DNA of 64,000 nt from an uncultured Bacilli bacterium (GTDB taxonomy: Bacteria > Bacillota_I > Bacilli_A > RF39 > UBA660), in NCBI GenBank assembly GCA_910587065.1, contig CAJUMA010000004.1:1-64000 (forward strand). The letters run 5' to 3'. The notes beneath the pieces were generated by a model. That model had not been told where the DNA came from. It did no database searches and worked only from the letters and a program-made list of their open reading frames with translations. Below, piece after piece: positions 35,277 to 44,964 of this stretch. Position numbers and translations under genes: made by a program. Position 1 is the first letter of the stretch; every line of letters starts with the position of its first letter.

Positions 35277-35462
35277 ATGGAAAATATGTATGTAGAAAAA
35301 AGTATTATGAAAGTAAATGTGACTGTGAAGAAGAAATAAAAGAAAAAAATGGAGAGTCAGTTAGATTTTTAAGAAGAATTGTATATGGTTCAGGAGATGC
35401 CTATTACTTTAAAGATTATGTATCAAGTAAACATTTTACTTATATAAGTAAACCATTTTAAT
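35277..35462 (+). pseudogene. Gene remnant with GSGDAYYFKD motif
   Basis: One frame (KYVCRKKYYESKCDC... to YISKPF, stop 35462) lacks a start; another begins at ATG 35277 but stops after 20 codons. The part at 35391-35420 resembles the GSGDAYYYKD segment of the intact protein at 33147. Likely a broken relative. Confidence 0.4.
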
Positions 35463-35615
35463 AATTGCATATAGGCTTTCAACAATTGTTGGCGCTGATA
35501 GAATAATATTGGTTGAAGATGGAAAAGTTACTGGTGAAGGTAAACATAAAGATTTATTAAAAAAGAATAAAACATATAAAAAAACTTTATGAAAATGAAA
35601 CATTAGAAAGTTAGC
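35461..35615 (+). pseudogene. ABC exporter C-terminal remnant
   Basis: IIAYRLSTIVGADRIILVEDG and EGKHKDLL match the H-loop and end of an ABC-transporter ATPase, with the H-loop His changed to Tyr. A one-base change in a run of A shifts the frame, after which KKLYENETLES and TAG complete the usual end. Compare the intact exporter at 43157, which ends FKKLYETELEDEN. Terminator AAAGTTAG/CTAACTTT at its end. Confidence 0.7.
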
Positions 35616-35670
35616 TATTCTAACTTTTTTTCTTTGTTTTTCTTTTGTTTTGACTTATAATTAGGTTTAG

Positions 35671-35997
35671 GAAGGATTAGAAGCATGTAATTATGTTAAT
35701 AGTTTAATTGGTGAGATTAGTACAGAAGCAGATGTTTTAGTACTCTCAGGGGGAGACCATTTATATTGGTACAATAATGCAGGATATGAATTAAGTGAAA
35801 ATACTTTGTATGAAAGTGATAAACAAAAATATATGCTAAGTGCTACTAAATCTGATGAATATGATGCGGACGCTTTAAAAAAATCCCTTGATGCTATAAG
35901 AGATAATGTAATATCTCATAAAATAAATGCTAAATTTATTGTTCCAACTAGTATAAATATGGAGGATGGAATAAAATCATATTTAAATAATAAATGA
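35671..35997 (+). pseudogene. C-terminal gene remnant of unknown family
   Basis: Frame open from about 35671 (EGLEACNYVNSLIGEIS, VLVLSGGDHLYWYNNAGYE) to stop 35997 with no start codon or ribosome binding site at its head. Not recognised. Stops in frame just before it suggest truncation. Confidence 0.4.
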
Positions 35998-36034
35998 ATA
36001 TAGTATTAATAGTTAGTTTTTAGAAAAAAACTCT

Positions 36035-36063
36035 TTGACCCCGATATTTAATGGTGGTAAAAT
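36035..36063 (+). promoter_or_regulatory. Promoter of the 36095 gene
   Basis: TTGACC (36035), 17-base spacer, TAAAAT (36058). Confidence 0.65.
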
Positions 36064-36094
36064 ATAATTTCCGATGGAGAAGGGAGTTAGTTTT

Positions 36095-36781
36095 ATGAGT
36101 ATGGATATTTTAAGTTATACAAAAAAAAGAGTTCTAGAATTAGAAAAAGAGAAACAAAATATAAAATTTTATGAAGAAAATATTCCCTTACTATTAATGC
36201 CTTTAGAAGACTTACTTGGCCAAACAGAATTATCTTTATCTATGCTTCCCATTGACTTTATTTTTTCTTTAAATGGACAATTAAGTGATAGAACTTTACG
36301 TGTTTTTGATATTCTTGGCTTGGATAAAACGAGAGTACCAAAAGAGGTAGATGCTAGCGAATATGCGGAATTTTTATTAAATATTGATGCATCTTTAAAC
36401 AGAATTGGTTTATCAATAAATATGAAAATGAATGCTGAGCAAAGAAAGCACTTTAATGAGTTAGCATATCAAATTGAAGCAGATAAAACACAAGAAGTCG
36501 TAATTACATCTTTTATATCTTGGGAGAAAATTGTTAAAAGAATTGTTTTTGCTGGAGTAGAAAGTCATGTAGTTCCTTACTTAGAAAATAAAGATAGAGA
36601 CATTTTAACTACAACGACAAGAGAAGTTATGAAAATGTGTAATAATATTAGACTTAGTGATTATGAAATAAAAGATCGCATTGTTTCGATTCTTGAAAGT
36701 CAAGGTTTGGAGATATTTAATTTAAGGGAAGTTGATTGGGAAGAATTTGAACATTTCAAGAGAAAGACGAGGAAAAGATAG
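36095..36781 (+). CDS. Cytoplasmic protein of unknown function
   Basis: 228 aa, mostly helical, no membrane segment, no cysteine motif beyond MCNN. Not recognised. ATG 36095 has GAAGGGAG upstream and its own promoter. It is followed 62 bases later by a membrane protein gene. Confidence 0.55.
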   Translation: MSMDILSYTKKRVLELEKEKQNIKFYEENIPLLLMPLEDLLGQTELSLSMLPIDFIFSLNGQLSDRTLRVFDILGLDKTRVPKEVDASEYAEFLLNIDASLNRIGLSINMKMNAEQRKHFNELAYQIEADKTQEVVITSFISWEKIVKRIVFAGVESHVVPYLENKDRDILTTTTREVMKMCNNIRLSDYEIKDRIVSILESQGLEIFNLREVDWEEFEHFKRKTRKR

Positions 36782-36843
36782 CAAACGCATTTGCTTTTTT
36801 TTCTGTATTGAGTTAACATAGTTAAACAAATGAGGTTGAAAAA

Positions 36844-37671
36844 ATGAAATTAATTAATAAGGAGAAACTTCCTAGTTTAGATTTATATATATTGCTTGCG
36901 GAATTTAGAGAAAAAGCAGAGAACAGAAAAAAACTATTTAAATCTTTCATAGATATTCTTCTTTCAGCTTTATTTTTTTATTTTACTATTAAGTTTAATG
37001 TGGGTTTTATAACTTGTGCTATAGGATTTGTTTTATGTTCTTTCTATAGATTTAAGGAATTAAATAATTCGGGATATTCTTTAAAAGATTTATTTAAAAA
37101 GAATCAAGAAGATGAAGATGAATTAGAAAAATACTATACGTATGAATACAAGGAATATCTAGCTTTAACCATAACAGAAGATGAAAATAAATATAATAAG
37201 ACAGTTGATGCTCAATTACAATCTTCATTTGGTGATAATTGTATTCTTGGACTTGACGAAACTGTTTCTGTTTTAGCTAGTCAAGTTGAGAGTTATTATA
37301 ATATGTATTTGATGCCCAAGTCTGTGATGACTAATAATGAGTGGGATACTTTATTTGATAGCATCTTTATCTTATTTGAAGAAAAAGAGATAACTAGTGT
37401 TTTTTATCAGACTATGGGAGCTTATTTAAGAGATACACTTGCTACGGTTTTAGTCAAGAAAAGAACGACGTTATCATTAAGTGATTTTGTTGATAACATT
37501 AATGTTATTAACAATTTGGTTGCCGATACAACACCTGTTTCTTTTACAGAAGAAGATATTAATATTCTTAAGAGGCAAATAGAAATATGTACAGAAGTAC
37601 ACAGAATAGATGGTGTAAGAAAAAGCAATGTTGTTAACTTTAACGATTATAAAAAGAAAACATTAAAATAA
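36844..37671 (+). CDS. Membrane protein of unknown function
   Basis: 275 aa. A hydrophobic hairpin of two helices (about residues 38-56 and 58-74) and long charged helical regions on each side (LFKKNQEDEDELEKYY, ending NFNDYKKKT). Not recognised. ATGAGG precedes the start. Confidence 0.5.
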   Translation: MKLINKEKLPSLDLYILLAEFREKAENRKKLFKSFIDILLSALFFYFTIKFNVGFITCAIGFVLCSFYRFKELNNSGYSLKDLFKKNQEDEDELEKYYTYEYKEYLALTITEDENKYNKTVDAQLQSSFGDNCILGLDETVSVLASQVESYYNMYLMPKSVMTNNEWDTLFDSIFILFEEKEITSVFYQTMGAYLRDTLATVLVKKRTTLSLSDFVDNINVINNLVADTTPVSFTEEDINILKRQIEICTEVHRIDGVRKSNVVNFNDYKKKTLK

Positions 37672-37694
37672 GGATACAAAAGTATCCTTATTTT
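37665..37694. terminator. Bidirectional terminator between convergent genes
   Basis: AAAATAAGGATAC / GTATCCTTATTTT with loop AAAA, overlapping the end of the radical SAM gene. Confidence 0.85.
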
Positions 37695-38497
37695 GTGTAA
37701 GTGCAAAATCTCTTCCATTCTTTTTGAGTTGCTTTTAAAAATCTTTTTGGCTTTAAAATTTGTGCACCATTTTTTAAAATAGTTTCTTCAAAAGAATCGT
37801 TTAAAACATTACCATAATTATATTTAATTTCTTGATTTATACAAGAAGCATCACATTCTGTTATTGTTCCACTGGGATTAACAGATATATCTGGACCGAT
37901 CAGGCATATGCCATTTTTATCAAATTTTCCATTTTTGAGATAGGTAAGATATTTTTTTGTTGGTCTAAGTGGCACAGTTGTTTCTTTTGGCAATAATATT
38001 GCATTTCCTTCACGAAAAGGTGGAATATCAATTCCCCTTGTGCCATAAAAATATTTACTTTCTTTATATCTTTTAAAATTTTCTAAAAATTCTGCATAAA
38101 TACCTAAACGTTTTATTTCGGATAAATGATATTTATCAAGAGAAATGGCAAATGTTGCATTAACAATTTCTTCGCCGATATAATTATCAATTTCTTCAAG
38201 GAGTCTAAATAATTCGGGTGTATATATAGTTCCATTGATTGTGATTGTGAGTTCATCTATATTTATTCTTTTTTCAATAATATAGGTGATAATCTTTTCC
38301 AGTCGATTTAATATTAAAGTGTTTTCACCACCACAAATAGTTAATGTTGATGCATATGCGGTTTGGTTCAAAGTGGCTTCGATTATTTCATCACTCATAT
38401 CATTATTTTTTCTATCTCCTAAAAGACAATGGCCGCAGTTCAAATTACATCTTGTTGTAGTAATTAAAGCAAGCGTTATAAAAGCGTGTTTTTTCAA
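37688..38497 (-). CDS. Radical SAM protein, lone
   Basis: The cluster motif CNLNCGHC (CxxxCxxC, residues 17-24) is at the N-terminus, followed by a glycine motif TICGGENTL where GGEP is usual, and a C-terminal segment CLIGPDISVNPSGTITECDASC that looks like a reduced SPASM/twitch region. 269 aa. Such enzymes often modify peptides or serve as activators, but no precursor peptide or partner is seen: flanking genes run the other way. Divergent from the transglutaminase-like gene by about 100 bases. Substrate unknown. Confidence 0.75.
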   Translation of the reverse strand: MKKHAFITLALITTTRCNLNCGHCLLGDRKNNDMSDEIIEATLNQTAYASTLTICGGENTLILNRLEKIITYIIEKRINIDELTITINGTIYTPELFRLLEEIDNYIGEEIVNATFAISLDKYHLSEIKRLGIYAEFLENFKRYKESKYFYGTRGIDIPPFREGNAILLPKETTVPLRPTKKYLTYLKNGKFDKNGICLIGPDISVNPSGTITECDASCINQEIKYNYGNVLNDSFEETILKNGAQILKPKRFLKATQKEWKRFCTYTK

Positions 38498-38593
38498 CTA
38501 AATCGCCTCAGGTAGAGCTTATTATAACACGCATTTTTAGGTATGAAAATACTATAATATATGATATAATTGGAATGATGGGAGTGCGTACTT

Positions 38594-40276
38594 ATGGGAT
38601 ATGTTGAAAAGACTAACTTCGAGTATAAAATAAAAGACAATTCTTTATGTGTATCCCATGCGGATTATCAGTACTTAAAAAATGATAAGAAAATATTTGG
38701 GAATGGCATTAGTTTAAATTTATTAAATTTGATTCTAAATGATGAGGATGTATTTAATTATACAGTACTAGTTTTTTCAGGTGTGTTAAAAAGTTTCGAT
38801 ATTCATGTTACTAATGATAATGGAATTTTGCTAAGAAATTATATATCTAAAAAAAATATTTATTCGGCTTTTGTAAAGGCAATAAGTAGTGGTGATATTG
38901 AATTTACCGATATAACACGAAAAAATTTTCATATCTTTCAAGAAATGGCATTAGTAAGTTTTTATGAACAATGTCACAAAAATGAAGAATTTGTATTTGA
39001 TATTGAGGGAGTTTCCTATAAATTTAAAGTAAGTGATTTTTTTGAACTTTTAAAAATGAAGCCTTTAGAATTAGTTGATAAGATTACTAAAAGTGATGAA
39101 TTATATGGCGTAAAAAAAGAGTATTTTATTTTAGCGTTAAAGGTTTATTTTACTAGAAATTATATTGCGTCTGATTATGTTTTTTCGTCAAGTTTTTCTA
39201 AAAATTATGAGACATTAAAGAAAGATTTGTATGTTGATACAGCAGCTTTAAATGTGGATTATGGTAAACCAAAGGAAGAAATTGAAGTTGATAGAGAGTT
39301 TGAAAGATACATTTTAAATGGAATAAGAGAAGATTTTACCCCTTTAGGAAAAGCTGTTTACATATATTTGAAAATGTGTAAAGTTTTAACCTATGATGAA
39401 GAATTTTTTGCTGCTTGTGAGAGAGGAAAAGCTGCTTTAAAACATAAAAATCTTAAACATTTAAGGGAGATAAATTTAAGTAATAATTCAGTAGTATGTT
39501 ATGAATTTTGCGAACTTTATGCTTATTTTTTAAGAAGCGTTGGCTTATCTGCTAATGCAAGATATTCGAATGAAGAGTATGGAAGTGGTCACACAATTGT
39601 CAGGTTTAGAGCAGAGAAATATGTTGGTATGGCCGACCCACTTACTTCAATTTTTCAAGGAGATTTATTTGGCGTTAAATTGAATAAAGAGCCAGAAGGA
39701 TTAATATGCTTTAACAATATGGCGGAATCTCAAATAGAATTTAGAAATACAATAAGGAAAATGCAAGAATATGTTAATTGCGAAGAACAGTTTGACTGTG
39801 ACACTAACATAAGGAATAGCTCATTTGATGATTTATTGTCGCGTTATAAGGGTGTTACAAATAATTTTAAAGAGATTCCTTTAAATGAAAGAATTGCTAC
39901 TTTTTTTGAAAAAGTTAAAACTATGAAATCTCTAAAAGGAATAGATGCTTTTTCTTACATAATGATGCTATGTGATATGTTTTTTTCGGAAGATGAAAGA
40001 AAAAACAATGTTATATTTGAACTAGTAAAAACTAACGATACAAAGGAAAGTGATAAAGAACTTATGCCAATTGGTGTTTTAGTTGTAAACACTAATGGAT
40101 TTTCTGAAATAAGTTATGAAAATAGTTATTATCTTTATTCTGATAATGAAGGATTTGAGCCAATTTCTTACTATACTTTAAGTGAAGGGTTCCAAAGTGA
40201 AAAATATGCTTATAGAAAAGATGAACGAATTAATACAATTCCGGGAATAGATGGAACAAGAGGAAAGACACTATGA
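38594..40276 (+). CDS. Transglutaminase-like domain protein
   Basis: 560 aa, no signal peptide. In the middle (about residues 295-360) lies a Cys-His-Asp arrangement typical of the transglutaminase/protease superfamily: VVCYEFCELYAYFLRSVGL with the Cys, YGSGHTIVRF with the His and YVGMADPL with the Asp. The flanking N- and C-terminal parts are not recognised. It could be a cytoplasmic peptidase or a cross-linking enzyme. The gene begins a tight series (overlap of 4 bases with the next, which abuts the Nudix gene). Confidence 0.65.
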   Translation: MGYVEKTNFEYKIKDNSLCVSHADYQYLKNDKKIFGNGISLNLLNLILNDEDVFNYTVLVFSGVLKSFDIHVTNDNGILLRNYISKKNIYSAFVKAISSGDIEFTDITRKNFHIFQEMALVSFYEQCHKNEEFVFDIEGVSYKFKVSDFFELLKMKPLELVDKITKSDELYGVKKEYFILALKVYFTRNYIASDYVFSSSFSKNYETLKKDLYVDTAALNVDYGKPKEEIEVDREFERYILNGIREDFTPLGKAVYIYLKMCKVLTYDEEFFAACERGKAALKHKNLKHLREINLSNNSVVCYEFCELYAYFLRSVGLSANARYSNEEYGSGHTIVRFRAEKYVGMADPLTSIFQGDLFGVKLNKEPEGLICFNNMAESQIEFRNTIRKMQEYVNCEEQFDCDTNIRNSSFDDLLSRYKGVTNNFKEIPLNERIATFFEKVKTMKSLKGIDAFSYIMMLCDMFFSEDERKNNVIFELVKTNDTKESDKELMPIGVLVVNTNGFSEISYENSYYLYSDNEGFEPISYYTLSEGFQSEKYAYRKDERINTIPGIDGTRGKTL

Positions 40277-40500
40277 TTGAAAAATTAAGATTGATTAATA
40301 AAGATATTATTGATACTACATTAGATAGTAATGTTAAAGATAGACATTTAATTATAAATGAAATAATGGAAGATGATAATTGCTTTTTTAAGATGAATAT
40401 TGAGTATGCATATGCGATACTAAGAGATTTAGGGATACCAGAAGAAGAATTAGAATATATTTATTTTAAATTAATTGATCCAAAAGAAAGGAATGATTAA
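40273..40500 (+). CDS. Small protein of unknown function
   Basis: 75 aa, acidic and helical, no motifs I know (KLRLINKDIIDTTLDSNVK, ILRDLGIPEEELEYIYF). Its ATG overlaps the TGA of the transglutaminase-like gene and its stop abuts the Nudix ATG, so it is a true operon member. Confidence 0.6.
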   Translation: MIEKLRLINKDIIDTTLDSNVKDRHLIINEIMEDDNCFFKMNIEYAYAILRDLGIPEEELEYIYFKLIDPKERND

Positions 40501-41121
40501 ATGGAGTATTTAGATATTTATACAGAAGATGGAGAATACGTAGGAAAAGAAGAAAGAAGTATTGTACATCGCGATGCTTTGTGGCATAAGACAGTCCACT
40601 GCTGGCTTTATGATAAAAAAGGTAATATATATTTTCAGATAAGAAAAAAAGAGGGTAAATTTTATACAACAGCATCAGGTCATATACAGTCTGGTGAAAG
40701 TGTCCAAGAAGGATTTGCTCGTGAGATAAAAGAAGAAATTGGTATAGATGTTAATATTGATAATTGCATTTTAGTTGATGTTGTTAAATTTATTATGGAT
40801 CGCGATGAGAAAGACGGAACAGTTTTTCGTGATCGTGCTTTTGCAAACGTCTATATATGCGATTTTGAAGAAGATATTGATTCCTTTGATTTTGATTCAA
40901 ACGAGATAAAGGGATTAGTTAAAATGAATGCTAAAGAAACTTATGAACTTATAAATGGTAATATAGATTCAATAAGTGCTACATATATTGTGCAAGATGG
41001 TGAGTATTTTAAAACTTATGATGAAGTTATAAAACAGGATAATTTTTTAGTAAATCCAGGCGAAACAATTGTTGGGAAATATGGAGATGTTTTAAGAAAA
41101 GTAATAAGTGTAATAGAATAA
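40501..41121 (+). CDS. Nudix hydrolase
   Basis: The Nudix box is complete: GHIQSGESVQEGFAREIKEEIGI (about residues 60-82, with the REIKEEIG metal site; printed in two parts by function). The N-terminus DIYTEDGEYVGKEERSIVHRD and HCWLYD resemble isopentenyl-diphosphate-isomerase-like or YfcD-type Nudix proteins. It hydrolyses a nucleoside diphosphate-linked substrate or acts as isomerase-like; the exact substrate is unknown. 206 aa. Confidence 0.85.
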   Translation: MEYLDIYTEDGEYVGKEERSIVHRDALWHKTVHCWLYDKKGNIYFQIRKKEGKFYTTASGHIQSGESVQEGFAREIKEEIGIDVNIDNCILVDVVKFIMDRDEKDGTVFRDRAFANVYICDFEEDIDSFDFDSNEIKGLVKMNAKETYELINGNIDSISATYIVQDGEYFKTYDEVIKQDNFLVNPGETIVGKYGDVLRKVISVIE

Positions 41122-41198
41122 CTAAAAATGACGTACTTTATTTGCTTTTTATTGGTTGTTTATGCTACAATAAACCGTAGTGTTTAGGGGGAATAAAA

Positions 41199-42551
41199 GT
41201 GTTAGATAGAATTAAACAAGAATATAAAAGTGCAAGAATGGAAATTTATAAATGTATTATTACCAAAATGCATTTTTATAAAGGACATACGCTAAGCGAG
41301 CTATCTTTTTTTAAAGCTTTAGAAAAGATACTTGAAAAACATAATGATTTAGATTTATTTGAAGAATTATGTTTTTATTCTCATGAAACTTTTAGAGCTA
41401 GGGAAGTAAATATTATAAAATACCCTTCTAAGCTATTAACATCTTTAAGTGTTCTACATTTTAAAAGTTTATATAATCTTGTGATTAAGGATGAAAAACA
41501 ACTTGTTTCGGACTGTTTATTTATTAAAGACTTAATTGAGTTTTTAGAAGGAAAAGTTAGAATGTTTTATGATTTTGATGGGTTGAGAGAATTCTTAGAC
41601 AATGCTGATTTTTCACTGAAAGAAAAAGCGGATATTGTTGTGCAAATAGTCACAAAGAACAGCGATATAATTTTGAGTGAAGACTTTAATACTTCTTGTG
41701 ATGATGATTTGAAGGCCAAAGAAGTTAGAGATGTTTTTCTATCTGTGGCAGATTTTGTATTAGATAATAAAGATGCAGGAAAAGAATCTTCTTCATTAAA
41801 TAGTCCTGCTGGTGATCTTATCGATGATTTATTATCGAAATATCAAATTGATATAGAAAAATTTCAAAAATACTGTGCTAATGTTATCAATTGTCATAAT
41901 ATTGCTAATTTTGTAAGAGGTAATTCTATTTCAGATGCTGATTTTTTTAATTCTTTATCGAAATTAGGGTTTGAGGATATAAGTGGTATCTTAATAGGAA
42001 GAAGAAAAAAGAAAGAAGAAAAGAAAAGTAAACAAGCTTTTAGAGAAGAAAATATAACGGCTAAGAAGGTAGTTAGTTCTAAAAAGCCGACGAGACAGTT
42101 ATCTAAAAAAGAACAAAATAAAATCTTAAATGAAATAAAAAGAGTATATGATTTTGACAATGATATGTGTCTAACGACTCTATCTATGAATAAAATTATT
42201 GAGTATACTTCTAAATTAATGCTGATAAATGCTGATAAAAAAACCATCGAAAGATTCTTGCTTTCATTTGAAAAAAGATTAAGACAAAATCCAATTAATG
42301 GTTATCGTGAGTTAATGGGTAAAATGAGATATTTGATAACAGATGAGTTAACGCTTTCTTATGTAGAGGAAATAGAAGCAACACTAGATAAACTAGTTTA
42401 TGAAGTTGATTTAAAAAAGGAATTAGAAAGTATTAGTGAATATCTTAAAGTTGTAAATAGTATAATAGACTCGAATTTTACTTATGAGTATAGTCGAGCT
42501 GAGGAATTGTTAGGAAGTGTTGATGATGGAAAAAGCCCAAAGAGTTTGTAA
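41199..42551 (+). CDS. Helical cytoplasmic protein of unknown function
   Basis: 450 aa, GTG start with AGGGGGA upstream. Mostly helices, with a very basic linker (GRRKKKEEKKSKQ, near residue 267) between two helical halves. No domain recognised. Overlaps the HD gene start by about 26 bases, suggesting coupling. Confidence 0.55.
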   Translation: MLDRIKQEYKSARMEIYKCIITKMHFYKGHTLSELSFFKALEKILEKHNDLDLFEELCFYSHETFRAREVNIIKYPSKLLTSLSVLHFKSLYNLVIKDEKQLVSDCLFIKDLIEFLEGKVRMFYDFDGLREFLDNADFSLKEKADIVVQIVTKNSDIILSEDFNTSCDDDLKAKEVRDVFLSVADFVLDNKDAGKESSSLNSPAGDLIDDLLSKYQIDIEKFQKYCANVINCHNIANFVRGNSISDADFFNSLSKLGFEDISGILIGRRKKKEEKKSKQAFREENITAKKVVSSKKPTRQLSKKEQNKILNEIKRVYDFDNDMCLTTLSMNKIIEYTSKLMLINADKKTIERFLLSFEKRLRQNPINGYRELMGKMRYLITDELTLSYVEEIEATLDKLVYEVDLKKELESISEYLKVVNSIIDSNFTYEYSRAEELLGSVDDGKSPKSL

Positions 42552-43188
42552 TTATTATGTTTTAGCGGTAAAGTTAAAAGATGTAATTAGAAAAGGATAT
42601 ATAAATGTGTGTGTTAGTCGTGAGAGAATGGAGTCTGTTGCAGAACATGTTTATGGAACTTTAAATCTTGCGATTGCGATGTATTATACCTATGGTATTA
42701 AAGTTGATTTAGCTAAAGTATTACTTATGTTATCAATACATGAAGTAGAAGAAATTAAAATTGGCGATGTTGCGATGACTGACCCTAATTATGAAGAAGC
42801 TAAAAAAGAAGCCAAGAAAGCTGTAAAAGAAGTTTTTTCGTGCTTTGAAGAGTCTGAAGTTTTGGAGAACTTAATTGAAGAGTTTGATAAAAGAGAAACA
42901 GATGAAGCAATTTTTGCCTATCTTTGTGATAAACTTGAATGTGATTTGTATGTTAAAGTTTTAAGTGAAGAAGAAAACTTTGATATTGAGGCATTAAAGA
43001 AAAAAGATAATTATTTTAGTAGGAAAATTGTTAATGGTGATGAGACCCTTGCTGAAATTTGGCTTCCAGGGGATGAAGATAAGTTTAAAGACCATGAATA
43101 CTTTAGAGAAGTTTTTGAGTATGCAAGAGATCATAAAATATTGAAAAAAGTGGGTAGTGAATGTGAAAGAAAAGAAGGAAAAGAATGA
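42526..43188 (+). CDS. HD-domain hydrolase (YfbR/HD_3-like)
   Basis: SRERMESVAEHVYGTLNLAIAM has the first His and LLMLSIHEVEEIKIGDVAM the second metal pair, where HD is written HE. CDKLECDLYVK gives the later Asp. This is the layout of YfbR-type 5'-nucleotidases and related HD_3 proteins. The HD to HE change keeps an acidic ligand and may or may not preserve activity. ATG 42526 (or 42523) follows TAGGAAG within the preceding gene. Confidence 0.75.
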   Translation: MEKAQRVCNYYVLAVKLKDVIRKGYINVCVSRERMESVAEHVYGTLNLAIAMYYTYGIKVDLAKVLLMLSIHEVEEIKIGDVAMTDPNYEEAKKEAKKAVKEVFSCFEESEVLENLIEEFDKRETDEAIFAYLCDKLECDLYVKVLSEEENFDIEALKKKDNYFSRKIVNGDETLAEIWLPGDEDKFKDHEYFREVFEYARDHKILKKVGSECERKEGKE

Positions 43189-44929
43189 TATTAAACTTAG
43201 TAGTGTGTTTAAATATTTAGTTTATTCGTATAAATATGCTAAAAAAGAGAAGTATTATCTGTTTTTAGTATTAATCGCTAATGTTTTATTAACAATTATT
43301 TCTGTTGCTGTTCCAGTTTTTAATGCTAAACAAATTGTTGCATTAACGGATGGGAATTGGACAAGATTAATTATAATAATTGTATCTATATTTGGGTTAG
43401 AGATACTTAGAAATTTGGGAAGGCTTATCTATGGTACTTCTTGGACTAAATACTTTTATAGTGTAAAGAAAAATATTCAATTAGATTTAGCCGATGAAAT
43501 TTTAAAGGTTACACAGGAGGACTTAAATAATAATTCAAGTGGAGTGTTTATTGAACGATTAAATAATGATACTGAGAAATTAACGGATATTTTTCTTGAT
43601 TTATTAGATTGGTTATCCTCAATTGTTGGTGGTATTGGAGTTTTTATTAGTATCTTCTTTATTAATAAATTAATCTTTTTTATTTATTTAGTATTTATTT
43701 TAATCCTTTTCTTCTTTCAGAAAAAAACACAAGATATTCTTATGAAAAAGAGAAAAATACATATTAAAAATCGTGAAAAAGTTAATGGTTTTACATCAGA
43801 GATTGTTAGAGGAGCAAAAGACATTAAAATATTAAATGCTGAAAAGTCTTTCTTGCTTCATGCTTCTAAAATAATGGATGTATTAAAAGAATCAGGGGAA
43901 GATTTAAATACCACTCGTTCGAAAATGAATTTCTTAAATGGTGATATAAGAGATTTACTTGATTTAATTATTGGTTTACTAGGCGTTTATTTTATCATGA
44001 ACGGTCAGTTAACGGTTTCGTCAATGTTGATAATTTATAATTATTCACCAAGAATAATGAACTTGTCATCTTGGTTTGAAAGATTAATAGAGTGTATAAG
44101 TGAATTTAATTTATCGGCAAGTAGAATATTTGGTATTTTAGCAGAAAGTGAATTTCATAAAGAGGCGTTTGGAGATAAGCACGTAAGAAAACTAAATGGT
44201 AATATAGCATTTGATAAAGTATCTTTTTCGTATGAAGATGGACAAATTGTTTTAAAAAATATGAGTTTTACAGTTCCGCAAAATAAAACAGTTGCCTTTG
44301 TTGGTAAAAGTGGAGCGGGAAAAACAACTATATTTAATTTGATAAGTAAGCTATATGATCCCGAAAAAGGTAATATTTATTTAGATAATTATAATATATG
44401 TGAATTAGATCGTGAGTCTATTAGAGGAAACTTATCAATAATTTCGCAAAATCCTTATATTTATAATATGTCGATAAAAGAAAACTTACAAGTAATAAAA
44501 CAAAATGCAACTAAAAAAGAAATTGAAGAGGCTTGTAAAATGGCTTGCTTGCATGACTTTATCATGACTCTAAAAGATGGATATGATACAGTTGTTGGTG
44601 AAGGTGGAGTAACACTTTCGGGTGGACAAAAGCAAAGACTTGCAATTGCAAGAGCCTTTTTGCTTAAAACAAAAATAATCCTTTTTGATGAAGCAACAAG
44701 TGCTTTGGATAATGAAACACAAAAAGAAATAACGAAAGCAATTGAGAATATGAAGGGTGACTATACAGTTTTAATTATAGCTCACAGACTTTCGACAGTT
44801 CAAAATGCTGATGAAATATTTGTAATAGACAAGGGGAAAGTAGTTGATTCAGGAACAAAGAGTTACTTACTTAAGAATTGTAAAGTATTTAAAAAACTAT
44901 ATGAAACTGAATTAGAAGATGAGAATTAG
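43157..44929 (+). CDS. ABC exporter (fused membrane and ATPase domains)
   Basis: 590 aa half-transporter of the MsbA/LmrA type. Six membrane helices in residues 20-310, then the ATPase: Walker A GKSGAGKTT (about residue 378), Q-loop ISQNPYIYN, signature LSGGQKQRLAIARAF, Walker B IILFDEATSALD, H-loop IIAHRLST. It works as a homo- or heterodimer; substrate unknown. GTG 43157 or 43163 lies in the end of the HD gene. Terminator follows directly. Confidence 0.9.
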   Translation: MNVKEKKEKNDIKLSSVFKYLVYSYKYAKKEKYYLFLVLIANVLLTIISVAVPVFNAKQIVALTDGNWTRLIIIIVSIFGLEILRNLGRLIYGTSWTKYFYSVKKNIQLDLADEILKVTQEDLNNNSSGVFIERLNNDTEKLTDIFLDLLDWLSSIVGGIGVFISIFFINKLIFFIYLVFILILFFFQKKTQDILMKKRKIHIKNREKVNGFTSEIVRGAKDIKILNAEKSFLLHASKIMDVLKESGEDLNTTRSKMNFLNGDIRDLLDLIIGLLGVYFIMNGQLTVSSMLIIYNYSPRIMNLSSWFERLIECISEFNLSASRIFGILAESEFHKEAFGDKHVRKLNGNIAFDKVSFSYEDGQIVLKNMSFTVPQNKTVAFVGKSGAGKTTIFNLISKLYDPEKGNIYLDNYNICELDRESIRGNLSIISQNPYIYNMSIKENLQVIKQNATKKEIEEACKMACLHDFIMTLKDGYDTVVGEGGVTLSGGQKQRLAIARAFLLKTKIILFDEATSALDNETQKEITKAIENMKGDYTVLIIAHRLSTVQNADEIFVIDKGKVVDSGTKSYLLKNCKVFKKLYETELEDEN

Positions 44930-44953
44930 ACACGAAGTTATTCGTGTTTTTTT
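44930..44953 (+). terminator. Terminator of the ABC exporter operon
   Basis: ACACGAA / TTCGTGT with loop GTTA and a T run. Confidence 0.8.
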
Positions 44954-44964
44954 ACGTAAAATCA

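Larger units (their letters stand above)
35007..36094. other. Decayed region after tRNA-Gln
   Basis: Holds an orphan attenuator with a 19-codon leader peptide, three gene fragments (35277, 35461, 35671) and terminators, then a promoter for the gene at 36095. No intact gene longer than 63 codons. Confidence 0.6.
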
